The notes under the pieces are model-generated. The model ran no database searches. It was not told the DNA's origin and saw only the letters and a program-made list of their open reading frames with translations. From Harmonia axyridis (taxonomy: Eukaryota > Arthropoda > Insecta > Coleoptera > Coccinellidae): 64,000 nt of DNA. Of the stretch, positions 24,449 to 35,134 are shown piece after piece (the first letter of the stretch is position 1; every line of letters begins with the position of its first letter). The position numbers and the translations under genes are program-made. Location of the stretch: contig NC_059504.1 of the NCBI RefSeq assembly GCF_914767665.1, positions 23,538,001 to 23,602,000 of the forward strand, read 5' to 3'.

Positions 24449-25642
24449 ATGGAATGTAATATGCATAATGAAGAAACTGAAAGGTTAGAATGGAATTTCG
24501 TGTTCGGAGAATATGCATTACATCAAGGAAAACAAACCACATTGGCAAAAAAGGCTAGAAGCAAAAGTACATGGCCTCCGACAAGATATAGGGAGGTTAA
24601 CACAATTTGCAAAAGGTTCTCCGTCGAAAAAAACTACAAAAGATGGTGGATGTAATTATGGATCGACATAGGCGACATGCAAACTATGATGCCAACCATA
24701 AAAGTGCTCAAGAAACTTTGGACACACTCAAACAAAAATTGAGTGTATACTCTGAACGAAAGACAAGATACAACGAGAGCTATAAACCAAAAAAACTTGA
24801 CAATATGCTTTTTGAAAACTCCGAAAATAAATTTTAGACGATGCTGAATGAACAAACGTCAATAGAATCGGGAAGTCCTCCCAGCGCCGAAGATATAGAG
24901 ATTTTTTGGACCGATCAACTGTCAACACCGACCCCTTGTAACTTCTGAGCGAGTTGGATAAGAAAAGGGGAGGAATCATATGAGACCATAGAAAATATGC
25001 CGCATAGTGTAGTAATGTTTGAAGAACTACAGGAAATACTGAAGAGCACTCACAACTGGAAATCCAGAGGCCCAGATCGAATTCACAAATTCTGGTTGAA
25101 GAAGATTTGGTGTCTGCAAGGCAGACTAGTAAAATCCATAAACGACATAATACACAATTCAAGGGATATACCAACGTTTTTGACAATAGGTATCACTTAC
25201 CTCGTACCGAAAGATTTTCAAAACACTATGGATCCATCAAAATACAGAGCTATAACATGTCTACCAACAATATACAAAACCATCACATCATGTTTAGCAT
25301 CTCGTATCTATAAACATTGCGAGATAAATAATATCATGACTACACAGCAAAAAGGAAGTTCCAAAAACCCACTAGGATCAGAAAAACAGCTGTTAATAGA
25401 TTCCGTCATATGCAACCAAGCCTTCAAGGAACGAACAAACCTTTTTATGGCATATTTTGATTATAAAAAGGCTGGCTGAAGAAAATTTTGGAAATATATA
25501 AGATCGATCCAATTATAACAAATTTTCTTAAGTTTACAATGGGCAATTGGAAACCGAACATCGAACTCTCCAGGGCAAACATAACAACCAGGCAGATCCC
25601 AATCAAGAGAGGAATTTTCCGAAGAGACTTATTGAGCCCTTC
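24449..25642 (+). pseudogene. Broken non-LTR retrotransposon, reverse transcriptase N-terminal part
   Basis: Several frames in series read like one LINE-type protein with frameshifts and stops. 24607-24837 is a basic helical segment (MDRHRRHANYDANHKSAQETL). 24997-25479 is the reverse transcriptase start: NWKSRGPDRIHKFWLKK, then YLVPKD, KYRAITCLPTIYKTITSCLA, QQKG, and YFDYKKAG where the catalytic F/Y-x-D motif should continue as KAYD. After a frameshift, 25488-25670 continues with YKIDPIITNF and PIKRGIFRRDLLSP (usual form RGIFQGDSLSP). The YADD-type catalytic motif and everything after it are missing: sequence switches to the zinc-finger unit relic at about 25643. Clade not assigned. Confidence 0.8.
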
Positions 25643-26026
25643 AAAAAAACTGCAGAAAAACATCTATTAAAATTGAAGAGAATGTGTGAAGCAATTTGAA
25701 TATATTCCACCAGAATTATACATTTGTATATATGAAATAATTCATGTTTTATTTTATTTTTTTAATATAAATGAGCATGAGATTGAATTTATGTAGTTTT
25801 TCAAGCAATACAAATTAAGAGTGAGGTGAATCACCCAATTATCGACACAATAGCATGCTTGTGAGAATGACAAAGAGTATTCAATTAAAAAAACAATTGT
25901 TATGTAATTGCAATATCCATTTTCCCATTCTTTGAATCTTCATTTTTAATATACAGAAAAAAAATCATAAAATAGCAGAAATAATTCGAATGAAATTAAT
26001 AAAATTCAGATTACCCTATGGTCGAT
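25643..26026 (+). pseudogene. Diverged relic of the zinc-finger unit (3' end only)
   Basis: It begins with CTGCAGAAAAACATCTATTA, equivalent to the last codon, stop and 3' untranslated region of the array genes (CTGTAGAAAAACATCTATTA). It follows the array spacer through ATTATCGACACAATAGC, CCCATTCTTTGAA and AATAAAATTCAGAT, ending within the equivalent of GGTCGACACC. It differs from array units at many positions and by small indels, far more than the units differ from each other. No zinc-finger coding part remains. It provides an outgroup for the array. Confidence 0.85.
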
Positions 26027-26720
26027 ACTAGGGCTGGGACTTTTTAGCCTTTTTGTATTCGAATATTCATTCATAAATTTATTCGATTATTCGAATAATT
26101 CATTCAAACAAATATTCATGCTTGATTATTCATGAATAGTCATGAATTTTCAACTATTCGTTGATTATTCACTGATTATTCAATGATTATTCAGTGATTA
26201 TTCAGTGATTATTCAGTGATTATTCAATGATTATTCAATAATTATTCAGTGATTATTCAATGATTATTCAGTCAATATTCAGTGATTAAACTCATTTTTT
26301 AATGAACCAATAAAATCCGAGCGTTTTGATGAGTGAATATACCCTTTGCGACGTGGTATAATCGTTTTGGTGTTTTGCCTCTCGCCATATACGCTCTATT
26401 AGTGTGACGTCACACACCGTCATTTTTGGTTCTCCTGTCAGTGTTCGGAATCCAAACAAATAAATTGTCATTCAAATTAGTACGGTCTCGTTGAAGGAAT
26501 TGGCTTATTTTCATAAATGAGAGTATTTGAGGAACGATTTCAGTATTAATTGATAGACAGAAGGAACACCAGTCGAGTTGCGTTCTCGTGACTCGGTGTG
26601 TAATCGAATATTTTCTGTGCTCTTATGATATAAATGTTTATTCAATGAATATTGAAAAATATTCAATGATTATTCAGTTAATACTTATTCGAATATTCTA
26701 CTCAAAAAACCTAGTCACCC
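26027..26720. mobile_element. Possible hAT-like non-autonomous fragment
   Basis: The stretch begins AGGGCTGGGACTTTTTAG and ends with an imperfect inverse (AAAAAACCTAGTCACCC). That resembles short hAT terminal repeats (CAGGGCTGGG-type) but with poor arm identity. It interrupts the relic zinc-finger unit, which does not resume afterwards. No target-site duplication was identified and no transposase is present, so this is a tentative call. Confidence 0.3.
26158..26286. repeat. 11-bp tandem repeat
   Basis: About 11-12 head-to-tail copies of GATTATTCAGT and close variants (GATTATTCAAT, AATTATTCAGT). The same motif recurs singly near 26668 in the right part of the same fragment. Confidence 0.9.
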
Positions 26721-27165
26721 ATGATTAGACTAGATCTTCTTTGAGATCTAGCAAAAAATATGCATAAATATTTAACAGATCTATTTAACGAACAGGTAAT
26801 AACGAACAAAGTTTACAATTATCTGATGCATAAATGTAAAAACGTTCGTTATTCTTGGAAAGTCGGGGGTACTCTGGTTTTACCAAAAACATTGTCATAT
26901 TTTTACAATCACATTGTCGTTTGGTAAATGCAGAAATTATTTTTATTACATGACAACGTACAAAATACAATAGATCCTTAAATAGACGCAGTAAAACCTT
27001 CGCTGGGACAATACAATCTACATAGACCCTTTACAGGTCTAGAGGTACAAAAAGAATGATCAAGCGGATTCTGAGAACATTAAATTCTTCAAGAATACAC
27101 TTCGTGCTCAATTATACGGAATTTTCAAAAAACTTTGTTTCCTGATTCAGTTTTGTTAGGGAAGG
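26721..27165. other. Spacer with nothing recognised
   Basis: AT-rich DNA between the hAT-like fragment and the Copia remnant. A minus-strand 61-codon frame (26785-26970) shows no family features. The last part may be decayed Copia sequence upstream of the readable RNase H region, but I cannot show it. Confidence 0.35.
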
Positions 27166-27672
27166 ATGTTACTTCAGTCGATGTGTGTACATTTTAAGAC
27201 CATAGATTTAAAAGAATATAAAGATGTTATAGCTTGGATAAGCCATAATCAAACCAATGTCACATTGTCCACTTGTAGAGCCGAATACCTAGCCATGAGT
27301 TATGCCTATCAAGAATTAATATCTCTAGACAAGGTACTTAGAATTGTTATAGGAAAACTGATGTTTCCTATAACAGTCTGGTGTGATAACATATCCCCTG
27401 GAGACTGCACCAAAAAAGATGGTAGTCACAAACTAAAAGTATTTGATGATCATTTAGAGGAAATAAATGACGACCTACAACATAGAGAGAAATCTGGACT
27501 TAGAAGACATATGGTTGCAACACATGGTGATTTCATAAAACAATGTGTTGAAGAAAAGAAAATCACAGTGAGATGGATTCCAACCAAGGAGAATGTGGCT
27601 GACATAATGACAAAACCTTTACCATCAGACGGTCATAAGAGATTAACTCAAAAACTAATGATTTCATACTAA
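27166..27672 (+). pseudogene. Ty1/Copia polyprotein C-terminus (RNase H end), truncated
   Basis: The frame encodes the end of a Copia-type pol. Landmarks are VIAWISHNQTNVTLSTCRAEYLA (RNase H; the acidic residue of the E/R-AEY block is kept), then VWCDNIS (usual CDN-x-x-A), KHIDIRHHF-equivalent region degraded, and VRWIPTKENVADIMTKPLP, a hallmark near the Copia C-terminus. The reverse transcriptase, integrase and gag are absent. In the middle, a run at about residues 88-118 (DGSHKLKVFDDHLEEINDDL) does not look like Copia and may be a frameshifted or inserted segment. The stop is at 27670, 120 bp before the 3' LTR. Confidence 0.85.
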
Positions 27673-27791
27673 CTCATTGAATTTTTGTTTTCAGAGTATT
27701 TCTAGAGACAAGAGTATAAACTAATTGAGTTCTGTTTATAGATTAGACTTGGAGTGGAGAATGCTGGTTGCAGTTCGATGAAGGGAGGGAG

Positions 27792-28118
27792 TGTTAGAAT
27801 ATTACTTCATCCGAACAGATTACGAGAGAGACAACCAACCCTACACTTGAAAGTATTATTTCATGTCGTACGGTGGCGCTACGAGTCTGCGTGTGGCGAG
27901 GCCATCGAGGGCCATCGAGAGAGAAAACAAGAATAGATCTTCGATGATCGAGAGCGAACGACAGGGACATAACCTTAGTGTTTTGAAGTCCTTTTTCGGT
28001 TCTGCCTTGTGAACTGTACTTGTTAGAGATAGAGTTAGACTTACTAGAGTGTCTTGAGAATAAACGATTAATATCATCATCTGTGTATTAGTGAATACTC
28101 TGTATTTTATATAACCCA
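27792..28118 (+). repeat. Copia 3' LTR with preceding polypurine tract
   Basis: A purine-rich AAGGGAGGGAG (27781-27791) directly precedes TGTTAGAATATTACTTCATC, a typical LTR start. The LTR ends at about 28118 (…ATAACCCA); the exact edge is uncertain because no 5' LTR or target-site duplication is present for comparison. GAATAAACG near 28061 could serve as its poly(A) signal. A short 14-bp stretch separates it from the first bases of the zinc-finger array. Confidence 0.7.
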
Positions 28119-29417
28119 AATATATATTCCAATAAAAACATCTATTAAAATTGGAGAGAATTTGTGAAGCAATTTGTTTATATTCAACTAGAATAATAAA
28201 TTTGTATATATGTAAATATTTTATGTTTTATTTTATTTTTTTAATATAAATGAGAATGAAATTAAATTTATATCTTTTTTCAAGCAATACAAATTTAGAG
28301 TGAGGTAAATGTCCCAATTATCGACACAATAGCGTGAGTAAGAATGACAATGAGTCTTCAATTACGAAAACAATTTTTATGTAGTTGCAATATAGAATTT
28401 CCCATTCTTTGAACCTTCATTTTCAATATACAGAAAAAAAAATCGTAAAATAGTAGAAATAATTTGAATAAAATTCAGATGCCCCAATGGTCGACACCAT
28501 TTAATTTTCCTGTGAAGAAATAAAAAAAACACACGAAGTAATACTTCTTCAACGAAAAGTATTCATGGAGGTGCAAAAATCCTCGTCTTTGAATCGGATT
28601 TTTGTTGCCCCAGCACTAATTCTTCATGTTAAAATATTATTTAGCAACGTGTTTTTTCGAAGAATTCAAATGCCCTTATATTACTTACGAAAAATAATAA
28701 AAAAGTGAAAAATATGAAGGGGTGGTTCTGTATTTTTTACTTGTACATTTACCCAATTCTTAACTAAAATACAGAAAACAAGTACCTGCATAGATTTTTG
28801 CCTCTAGTGTCATGAAAGTCAAAACCATTCACACCAATTATCTGCAATCTTTAAAGAGATAAGGGAGAAACTTTCTTATAATTGAAAACCTTATTTTGTT
28901 ATACAGTAATTGCAATGTAATAGCTTTTAATTATATGCACATTTCCAATGGTTTTAATTTATTCTGAGGGGTCAAAGGAAACTCTTATGATATAATAAAT
29001 TATCTTATCTCGCTTGAGGCAGTTAGAATTTTACCAATACTTCTCAGAAATATACGGTAGGGTGTAAATGTATGAAATCAATTCATTTCTTCTCAATTCT
29101 TGGTATTCCTGCGAAAGAGATTACGTTATTGGTATATCGTGACACTTTCATTTGAAGGTCTTTCAAGTATATATACAATGAAATAAATTATTGTAAGATC
29201 TAATTATACTGGGTGAATTGAAAGATTTTCATTCAATTCACACTCATAGTTTTTCATTACAGTAATATTATTTTTCATTGTCATTAAAATTACAATAACT
29301 ACCCAAACGTATTACCTTCAGCGAAAATATTATATTACATTATTACCAGTTTGCGATTACGCAATTCCTTACCTACGTTCGATAGTTTGCCTTTATTAGA
29401 ACTTCATCTTGCTGGTT

Positions 29418-29634
29418 ATGCGCAGTGAGTTCGACATGGCCAAGCTTAAGCCAGTCAATCAAGAAGAAGAATACACAAGCCAGGTTCTCTCTGGATCATA
29501 GACCAGAATTAACTAACTACCTACATTTTTGTACAAGAGACAACCAGTTCATTTTCTGACCAAAAACAACGACCTCTACTACCGAAAGTTTATACACGTT
29601 GCTATAATTTTGATTTCATAATTTTTTTTTACAG
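29418..29634 (+). promoter_or_regulatory. Short first exon end and 210-bp intron of zinc-finger copy 1
   Basis: GCA followed by GTGAGT at 29425 is a strong splice donor. A T-rich tract ending TTTTTTTTACAG at 29634 is a strong acceptor immediately before the main open frame. Removing 29425-29634 joins ATGCGCA to TATTGAAT, which is in frame with the zinc-finger protein (M-R-I-L-N-L-Y-I-G-I then the internal Met). The same donor and acceptor are present in all thirteen copies, with the exon-1 ATG 240 bp (239 in copy 13) before the internal ATG. The transcription start is not identifiable with confidence. This splice model is an inference from sequence. Confidence 0.6.
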
Positions 29635-29657
29635 TATTGAATTTATATATTGGAATA

Positions 29658-30467
29658 ATGGCTTACGAACACGTAAATCCAGAAGTAGAATTGAAGGTGA
29701 AGGAGGAAGATTTAAAAATTACTGAGGAGTTTATTGAACCAAACGGAAATATTATTGCAAGAGAAACTGGCAGAACATATTACGAGGCCAATAATATGAA
29801 ACTGGAAAGTGATGTTGGAGAGAAAGATAGAAATGAAAGTCAGGAAAAATTCGAGTGTTGTTTGTGTGAATTTTCGACAATCTGGATAGGCAATTTCAGG
29901 AGACATGTGAACATTGTGCATTTTAACAAAAAAGATTTCAAATGCCGACTTTGTGACTATATATCAAGTGACAGTAATACTGTTTTACAACATATGAGTG
30001 ATGTACATTTCAAATTGAAAAAATTCCAATGCCATCTTTGTGGATATTCGACGAGTCGAAAAACTAATTTGAAACGTCACATAACAACTGTACATTTGAA
30101 TTTGAAGAAATTTAAATGTGAAGAATGTGCTTATGCCACAAATTTGAGTAGTTCGTTGAAATATCACATACAGAAAGTACATTCAGATACGGAAACATAT
30201 CCAAAACCTAGAAACTACAAATGTAATGTATGTGAATTGTCTACAACTTCAAAAAAAGATTTGAACAAACATATCAAAAGTGTTCATTTGAAGATTAAAG
30301 ACTATCAATGTGATATATGTGAATATAAGGCGAGCAGAAAAACTCATTTAAAAAGTCATATGGAAAATATTCATTCGACTAAAAAGTTCAAATTATGCGA
30401 TTTCAGTACAACTGAGCAATGGATTTTAAGAAGACATGTGAAAGACTTACATCCAGAAAAACTGTAG
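29658..30467 (+). CDS. C2H2 zinc-finger protein, array copy 1 (finger 7 damaged)
   Basis: The array gene encodes 269 residues from the internal ATG (strong context, A at -3 and G at +4). With the inferred first exon it would gain ten residues, for 279. The N-terminal ~63 residues are acidic and without a known domain (no ZAD, no BTB). They are followed by seven C2H2 fingers of the form C-x2-C-x12-H-x4-H, at about residues 65-265. The linkers between fingers are short and basic (FKLKKF, LNLKKF, LKIKDY) rather than TGEKP; fingers 4 and 5 are separated by a longer linker with TYPKPRN. Such proteins are usually nuclear nucleic-acid binders; target and partners unknown. Copy 1 is the most divergent. 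Its first Cys of finger 7 is Phe (codon 30387-30389), its finger-7 helix position 3 is Ile instead of Thr, finger 3 has CGY for CEY, and the N-terminus has Lys for Glu at DLKIT. Finger 7 probably cannot bind zinc. AATAAA lies at 30529. Confidence 0.85.
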   Translation: MAYEHVNPEVELKVKEEDLKITEEFIEPNGNIIARETGRTYYEANNMKLESDVGEKDRNESQEKFECCLCEFSTIWIGNFRRHVNIVHFNKKDFKCRLCDYISSDSNTVLQHMSDVHFKLKKFQCHLCGYSTSRKTNLKRHITTVHLNLKKFKCEECAYATNLSSSLKYHIQKVHSDTETYPKPRNYKCNVCELSTTSKKDLNKHIKSVHLKIKDYQCDICEYKASRKTHLKSHMENIHSTKKFKLCDFSTTEQWILRRHVKDLHPEKL

Positions 30468-31978
30468 AAAAACATCTATTAAAATTGGAGAGAATTTGTG
30501 AAGCAATTTGTTTATATTCAACTAGAATAATAAATTTGTATATATGTAAATATTTTATGTTTTATTTTATTTTTTTAATATAAATGAGAATGAAATTAAA
30601 TTCATATCTTTTTTCAAGCAATACAAATTTAGAGTAAGGTAAATGTCCCAATTATCGACACAATAGCGTGAGTACGAATGACAAAAAGTCTTCAATTACG
30701 AAAACAATTTTTATGTAGTTGCAATATAGAATTTCCCATTCTTTGAACCTTCATTTTCAATATACAGAAAAAAAAATCGTAAAATAGTAGAAATAATTTG
30801 AATAAAATGAATAAAATTCAGATGCCCCAATGGTCGACACAATTTAATTTTCCTGTGAAGAAATAAAAAAACACACGAAGTAATACTTCTTCAACAAAAA
30901 GTATTCGTGAAGGTGCAAAAATCCTCGTCTTTGAATCGGATTTTTGTTGCCCCAGCACTAATTCTTCATGTTAAAATATTATTTAGCAACGTGTTTTTTC
31001 GAAGAATTCAAATGCCCTTATATTACTTACGAAAAATATTAAAAAAGTGAAAAATATGAAGGGGTGGTTCTGTATTTTTTACTTGTACATTTACCCAATT
31101 CTTAACTAAAATACAGAAAACAAGTACCTGCATAGATTATTGCCACTAGTGTCATCAAAGTCAAAACCATTCACACCAATTATCTGCAATCTTTAAAGAG
31201 ATAAGGGAGAAACTTTCTTATAATTGAAAACCTTATTTTGTTATACAGTAATTGCAATGTAATAGCTTTTAATTATATGCACATTTCCAATGGTTTTTAT
31301 TTATTCTGAGGGGTCAAAGAAAACTCTTATGATATAAAAAATTATCTTATCTCGCTTGAGGCAGTTAGAATTTTACCAATACTTGTAAATGTATGAAATC
31401 AATTCATTTCTTCTCAATTCTTGGTATTCCTGCGAAAGAGATTACGTTATTGGTATATCGTGACACTTTCATTTGAAGGTCTTTCAAGTATATATTCAAT
31501 GAAATAAATTATTGTAAGATCTAATTATACTGGGTGAATTGAAAGATTTTCATTCAATTCAGACTCATAGTTTTTCATTACGGTAATATTATTTTTCATT
31601 GTCATTGAAATTACAATAAATACCCAAACGTATTACCTTCAGCGAAAATATTATATTACATTGTTACCAGTTTGCGATTACGCAATTCCTTACCTACGTT
31701 CGATAGTTTGCCTTTATTAAAACTTCGCCTTGCTGGTTATGCGCAGTGAGTTCGACATGACCAAGCTTAATCCAGTCAATCAAGAAGAAGAATACACAAG
31801 CCAGGTTCTCTCTGGATCATAGACCAGAATTAACTAACTACCTACATTTTTGTACAAGAGACAACCAGTTCATTTTCTGACCAAAAACAACGACCTCTAC
31901 TACCGAAAGTTTATACACTTTGCTATAATTTTGATTTCATAATTTTTTTTTACAGTATTGAATTTATATATTGGAATA

Positions 31979-32788
31979 ATGGCTTACGAACACGTAAATC
32001 CAGAAGTAGAATTGAAGGTGAAGGAGGAAGATTTAGAAATTACTGAGGAGTTTATTGAACCAAACGGAAATATTATTGCAAGAGAAACTGGCAGAACATA
32101 TTACGAGGCCAATAATATGAAACTGGAAAGTGATGTTGGAGAGAAAGATAGAAATGAAACTCAGGAAAAATTCGAGTGTTGTTTGTGTGAATTTTCGACA
32201 ATCTGGATAGGCAATATTAGGAGACATGTGAACATTGTGCATTTTAACAAAAAAGATTTCAAATGCCGCCTTTGTGACTATATATCAAGTGATAGTAATA
32301 CGGTTTTACAACATATGAGTGATGTACATTTCAAATTGAAAAAATTCCAATGCCATCTTTGTGAATATTCGACGAGTCGAAAAACTAATTTGAAACGTCA
32401 CATAACAACTGTACATTTGAATTTGAAAAAATTTAAATGTGAAGAATGTGCTTATGCCACAAATTTGAGTAGTTCGTTGAAATATCACATACAGAAAGTA
32501 CATTCAGATACGGAAACATATCCAAAACCTAGAAACTACAAATGTAATGTATGTGAATTGTCTACAACTTCGAAAAAAGATTTGAACAAACATATCAAAA
32601 GTGTTCATTTGAAGATTAAAGACTATCAATGTGATATATGTGAATATAAGGCGAGCAGAAAAACTCATTTAAAAAGTCATATGGAAAATATTCATTCGAC
32701 TAAAAAGTGCAAATTATGCGATTTCAGTACAACTGAGCAATGGACTTTAAGAAGACATGTGAAAGACTTACATCCAGAAAAACTGTAG
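31979..32788 (+). CDS. C2H2 zinc-finger protein, array copy 2 (consensus protein)
   Basis: All seven fingers have complete Cys and His ligands. The protein is identical to those of copies 6 and 8 although these lie 10 and 18 kb away and differ in spacer bases. The upstream spacer (near 31385) lacks 22 bp that all other spacers keep (CTCAGAAATATACGG and on), which explains the shorter 2321-bp interval. In the inferred intron, ATGACC replaces ATGGCC, as in copy 5. Confidence 0.9.
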   Translation: MAYEHVNPEVELKVKEEDLEITEEFIEPNGNIIARETGRTYYEANNMKLESDVGEKDRNETQEKFECCLCEFSTIWIGNIRRHVNIVHFNKKDFKCRLCDYISSDSNTVLQHMSDVHFKLKKFQCHLCEYSTSRKTNLKRHITTVHLNLKKFKCEECAYATNLSSSLKYHIQKVHSDTETYPKPRNYKCNVCELSTTSKKDLNKHIKSVHLKIKDYQCDICEYKASRKTHLKSHMENIHSTKKCKLCDFSTTEQWTLRRHVKDLHPEKL

Positions 32789-34324
32789 AAAAACATCTAT
32801 TAAAATTGGAGAGAATTTGTGAAGCAATTTGTTCATATTCAACTAGAATAATAAATTTGTATATATGTAAATATTTTATGTTTTATTTTATTTTTTTGAT
32901 ATAAATGAGAATGAAATTGAATTTATATCTTTTTTCAAGCAATACAAATTTGGAGTAAGGTAAATGTCCCAATTATCGACACAATAGCGTGAGTAAGAAT
33001 GACAAAGAGTCTTCAATTACGAAAACAATTTTTATGTAGTTGCAATATAGAATTTCCCATTCTTTGAACCTTCATTTTCAATATACAGAAAAAAAAATCG
33101 TAAAATAGTAGAAATAATTTGAATAAAATGAATAAAATTCAGATGCCCCAATGGTCGACACCATTTAATTTTCCTGTGAAGAAATAAAAAAACAAACGAA
33201 GTAATACTTCTTCAACAAAAAGTATTCGTGAAGGTGCAAAAATCCTCGTCTTTGAATCGGATTTTTGTTGCCCCAGCACTAATTCTTCATGTTAAAATAT
33301 TATTTAGCAACGTGTTTTTTCGAAGAATTCAAATGCCCTTATATTACTTACGAAAAATATTAAAAAAGTGAAAAATATGAAGGGGTGGTTCTGTATTTTT
33401 TACTTGTACATTTACCCAATTCTTAACTAAAATACAGAAAACAAGTACCTGCATAGATTTTTGCCTCTAGTGTCATCAAAGTCAAAACCATTCACACCAA
33501 TTATCTGCAATCTTTAAAGAGATAAGGGAGAAACTTTCTTATAATTGAAAACCTTATTTTGTTATACAGTAATTGCAATGTAATAGCTTTTAATTATATA
33601 CACATTTCCAATGGTTTTTATTTATTCTGAGGGGTCAAAGAAAACTCTTATGATATAAAATATTATCTTATCTCGCTTGAGGCAGTTAGAATTTTACCAA
33701 TACTTCTCAGAAATATACGGTAGGGTGTAAATGTATGAAATCAATTCATTTCTTCTCAATTCTTGGTATTCCTGCGAAAGAGATTACGTTATTGGTATAT
33801 CGTGACACTTTCATTTGAACGTCTTTCAAGTATATATTCAATGAAATAAATTATTGTAAGATCTAGGTAATTATACTGGGTGAATTGAAAGATTTTCATT
33901 CAATTCAGACTCATAGTTTTTCATTACGGTAATATTATTTTTCATTGTCATTGAAATTACAATAAATACCCAAACGTATTACCTTCAGCGAAAATATTAT
34001 ATTACATTGTTACCAGTTTGCGATTACGCAATTCCTTACCTACGTTCGATAGTTTGCCTTTATTAAAACTTCGCCTTGCTGGTTATGCGCAGTGAGTTCG
34101 ACATGGCCAAGCTTAAGCCAGTCAATCAAGAAGAAGAATACACAAGCCAGGTTCTCTCTGGATCATAGACCAGAATTAACTAACTACCTACATTTTTGTA
34201 CAAGAGACAACCAGTTCATTTTCTGACCAAAAACAACGACCTCTACTACCGAAAGTTTATACACTTTGCTATAATTTTGATTTCATAATTTTTTTTTACA
34301 GTATTGAATTTATATATTGGAATA

Positions 34325-35134
34325 ATGGCTTACGAACACGTAAATCCAGAAGTAGAATTGAAGGTGAAGGAGGAAGATTTAGAAATTACTGAGGAGTTTA
34401 TTGAACCAAACGGAAATATTATTGCAAGAGAAACTGGCAGAACATATTACGAGGCCAATAATATGAAACTGGAAAATGATGTTGGAGAGAAAGATAGAAA
34501 TGAAACTCAGGAAAAATTCGAGTGTTGTTTGTGTGAATTTTCGACAATCTGGATAGGCAATATCAGGAGACATGTGAACATTGTGCATTTTAACAAAAAA
34601 GATTTCAAATGCCGCCTTTGTGACTATATATCAAGTGATAGTAATACGGTTTTACAACATATGAGTGATGTACATTTCAAATTGAAAAAATTCCAATGCC
34701 ATCTTTGTGAATATTCGACGAGTCGAAAAAGTAATTTGAAACGTCACATAACAACTGTACATTTGAATTTGAAAAAATTTAAATGTGAAGAATGTGCTTA
34801 TGCCACAAATTTGAGTAGTTCGTTGAAATATCACATACAGAAAGTACATTCAGATACGGAAACATATCCAAAACCTAGAAACTACAAATGTAATGTATGT
34901 GAATTGTCTACAACTTCAAAAAAAGATTTGAACAAACATATCAAAAGTGTTCATTTGAAGATTAAAGACTATCAATGTGATATATGTGAATATAAGGCGA
35001 GCAGAAAAACTCATTTAAAAAGTCATATGGAAAATATTCATTCGACTAAAAAGTGCAAATTATGCGATTTCAGTACAACTGAGCAATGGACTTTAAGAAG
35101 ACATGTGAAAGACTTACATCCAGAAAAACTGTAG
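34325..35134 (+). CDS. C2H2 zinc-finger protein, array copy 3
   Basis: Frame and all zinc ligands are intact. It differs from the consensus protein at two positions: Asn for Ser in KLENDVG of the acidic N-terminus, and Ser for Thr in RKSNLKRH at helix position 2 of finger 3. The Thr-to-Ser change is conservative. The upstream spacer has the 4-bp AGGT variant. Confidence 0.9.
   Translation: MAYEHVNPEVELKVKEEDLEITEEFIEPNGNIIARETGRTYYEANNMKLENDVGEKDRNETQEKFECCLCEFSTIWIGNIRRHVNIVHFNKKDFKCRLCDYISSDSNTVLQHMSDVHFKLKKFQCHLCEYSTSRKSNLKRHITTVHLNLKKFKCEECAYATNLSSSLKYHIQKVHSDTETYPKPRNYKCNVCELSTTSKKDLNKHIKSVHLKIKDYQCDICEYKASRKTHLKSHMENIHSTKKCKLCDFSTTEQWTLRRHVKDLHPEKL

Noticed and set aside
24728..25186. 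152-codon minus-strand frame
   Set aside because: Antisense to the non-LTR reverse transcriptase remnant, which has clear motifs on the plus strand.
29637..29657. Open frame beginning before the internal ATG, from TTG
   Set aside because: TTG is not a plausible start here. The extra residues are better explained as exon-2 sequence following a splice acceptor, or as 5' untranslated sequence.
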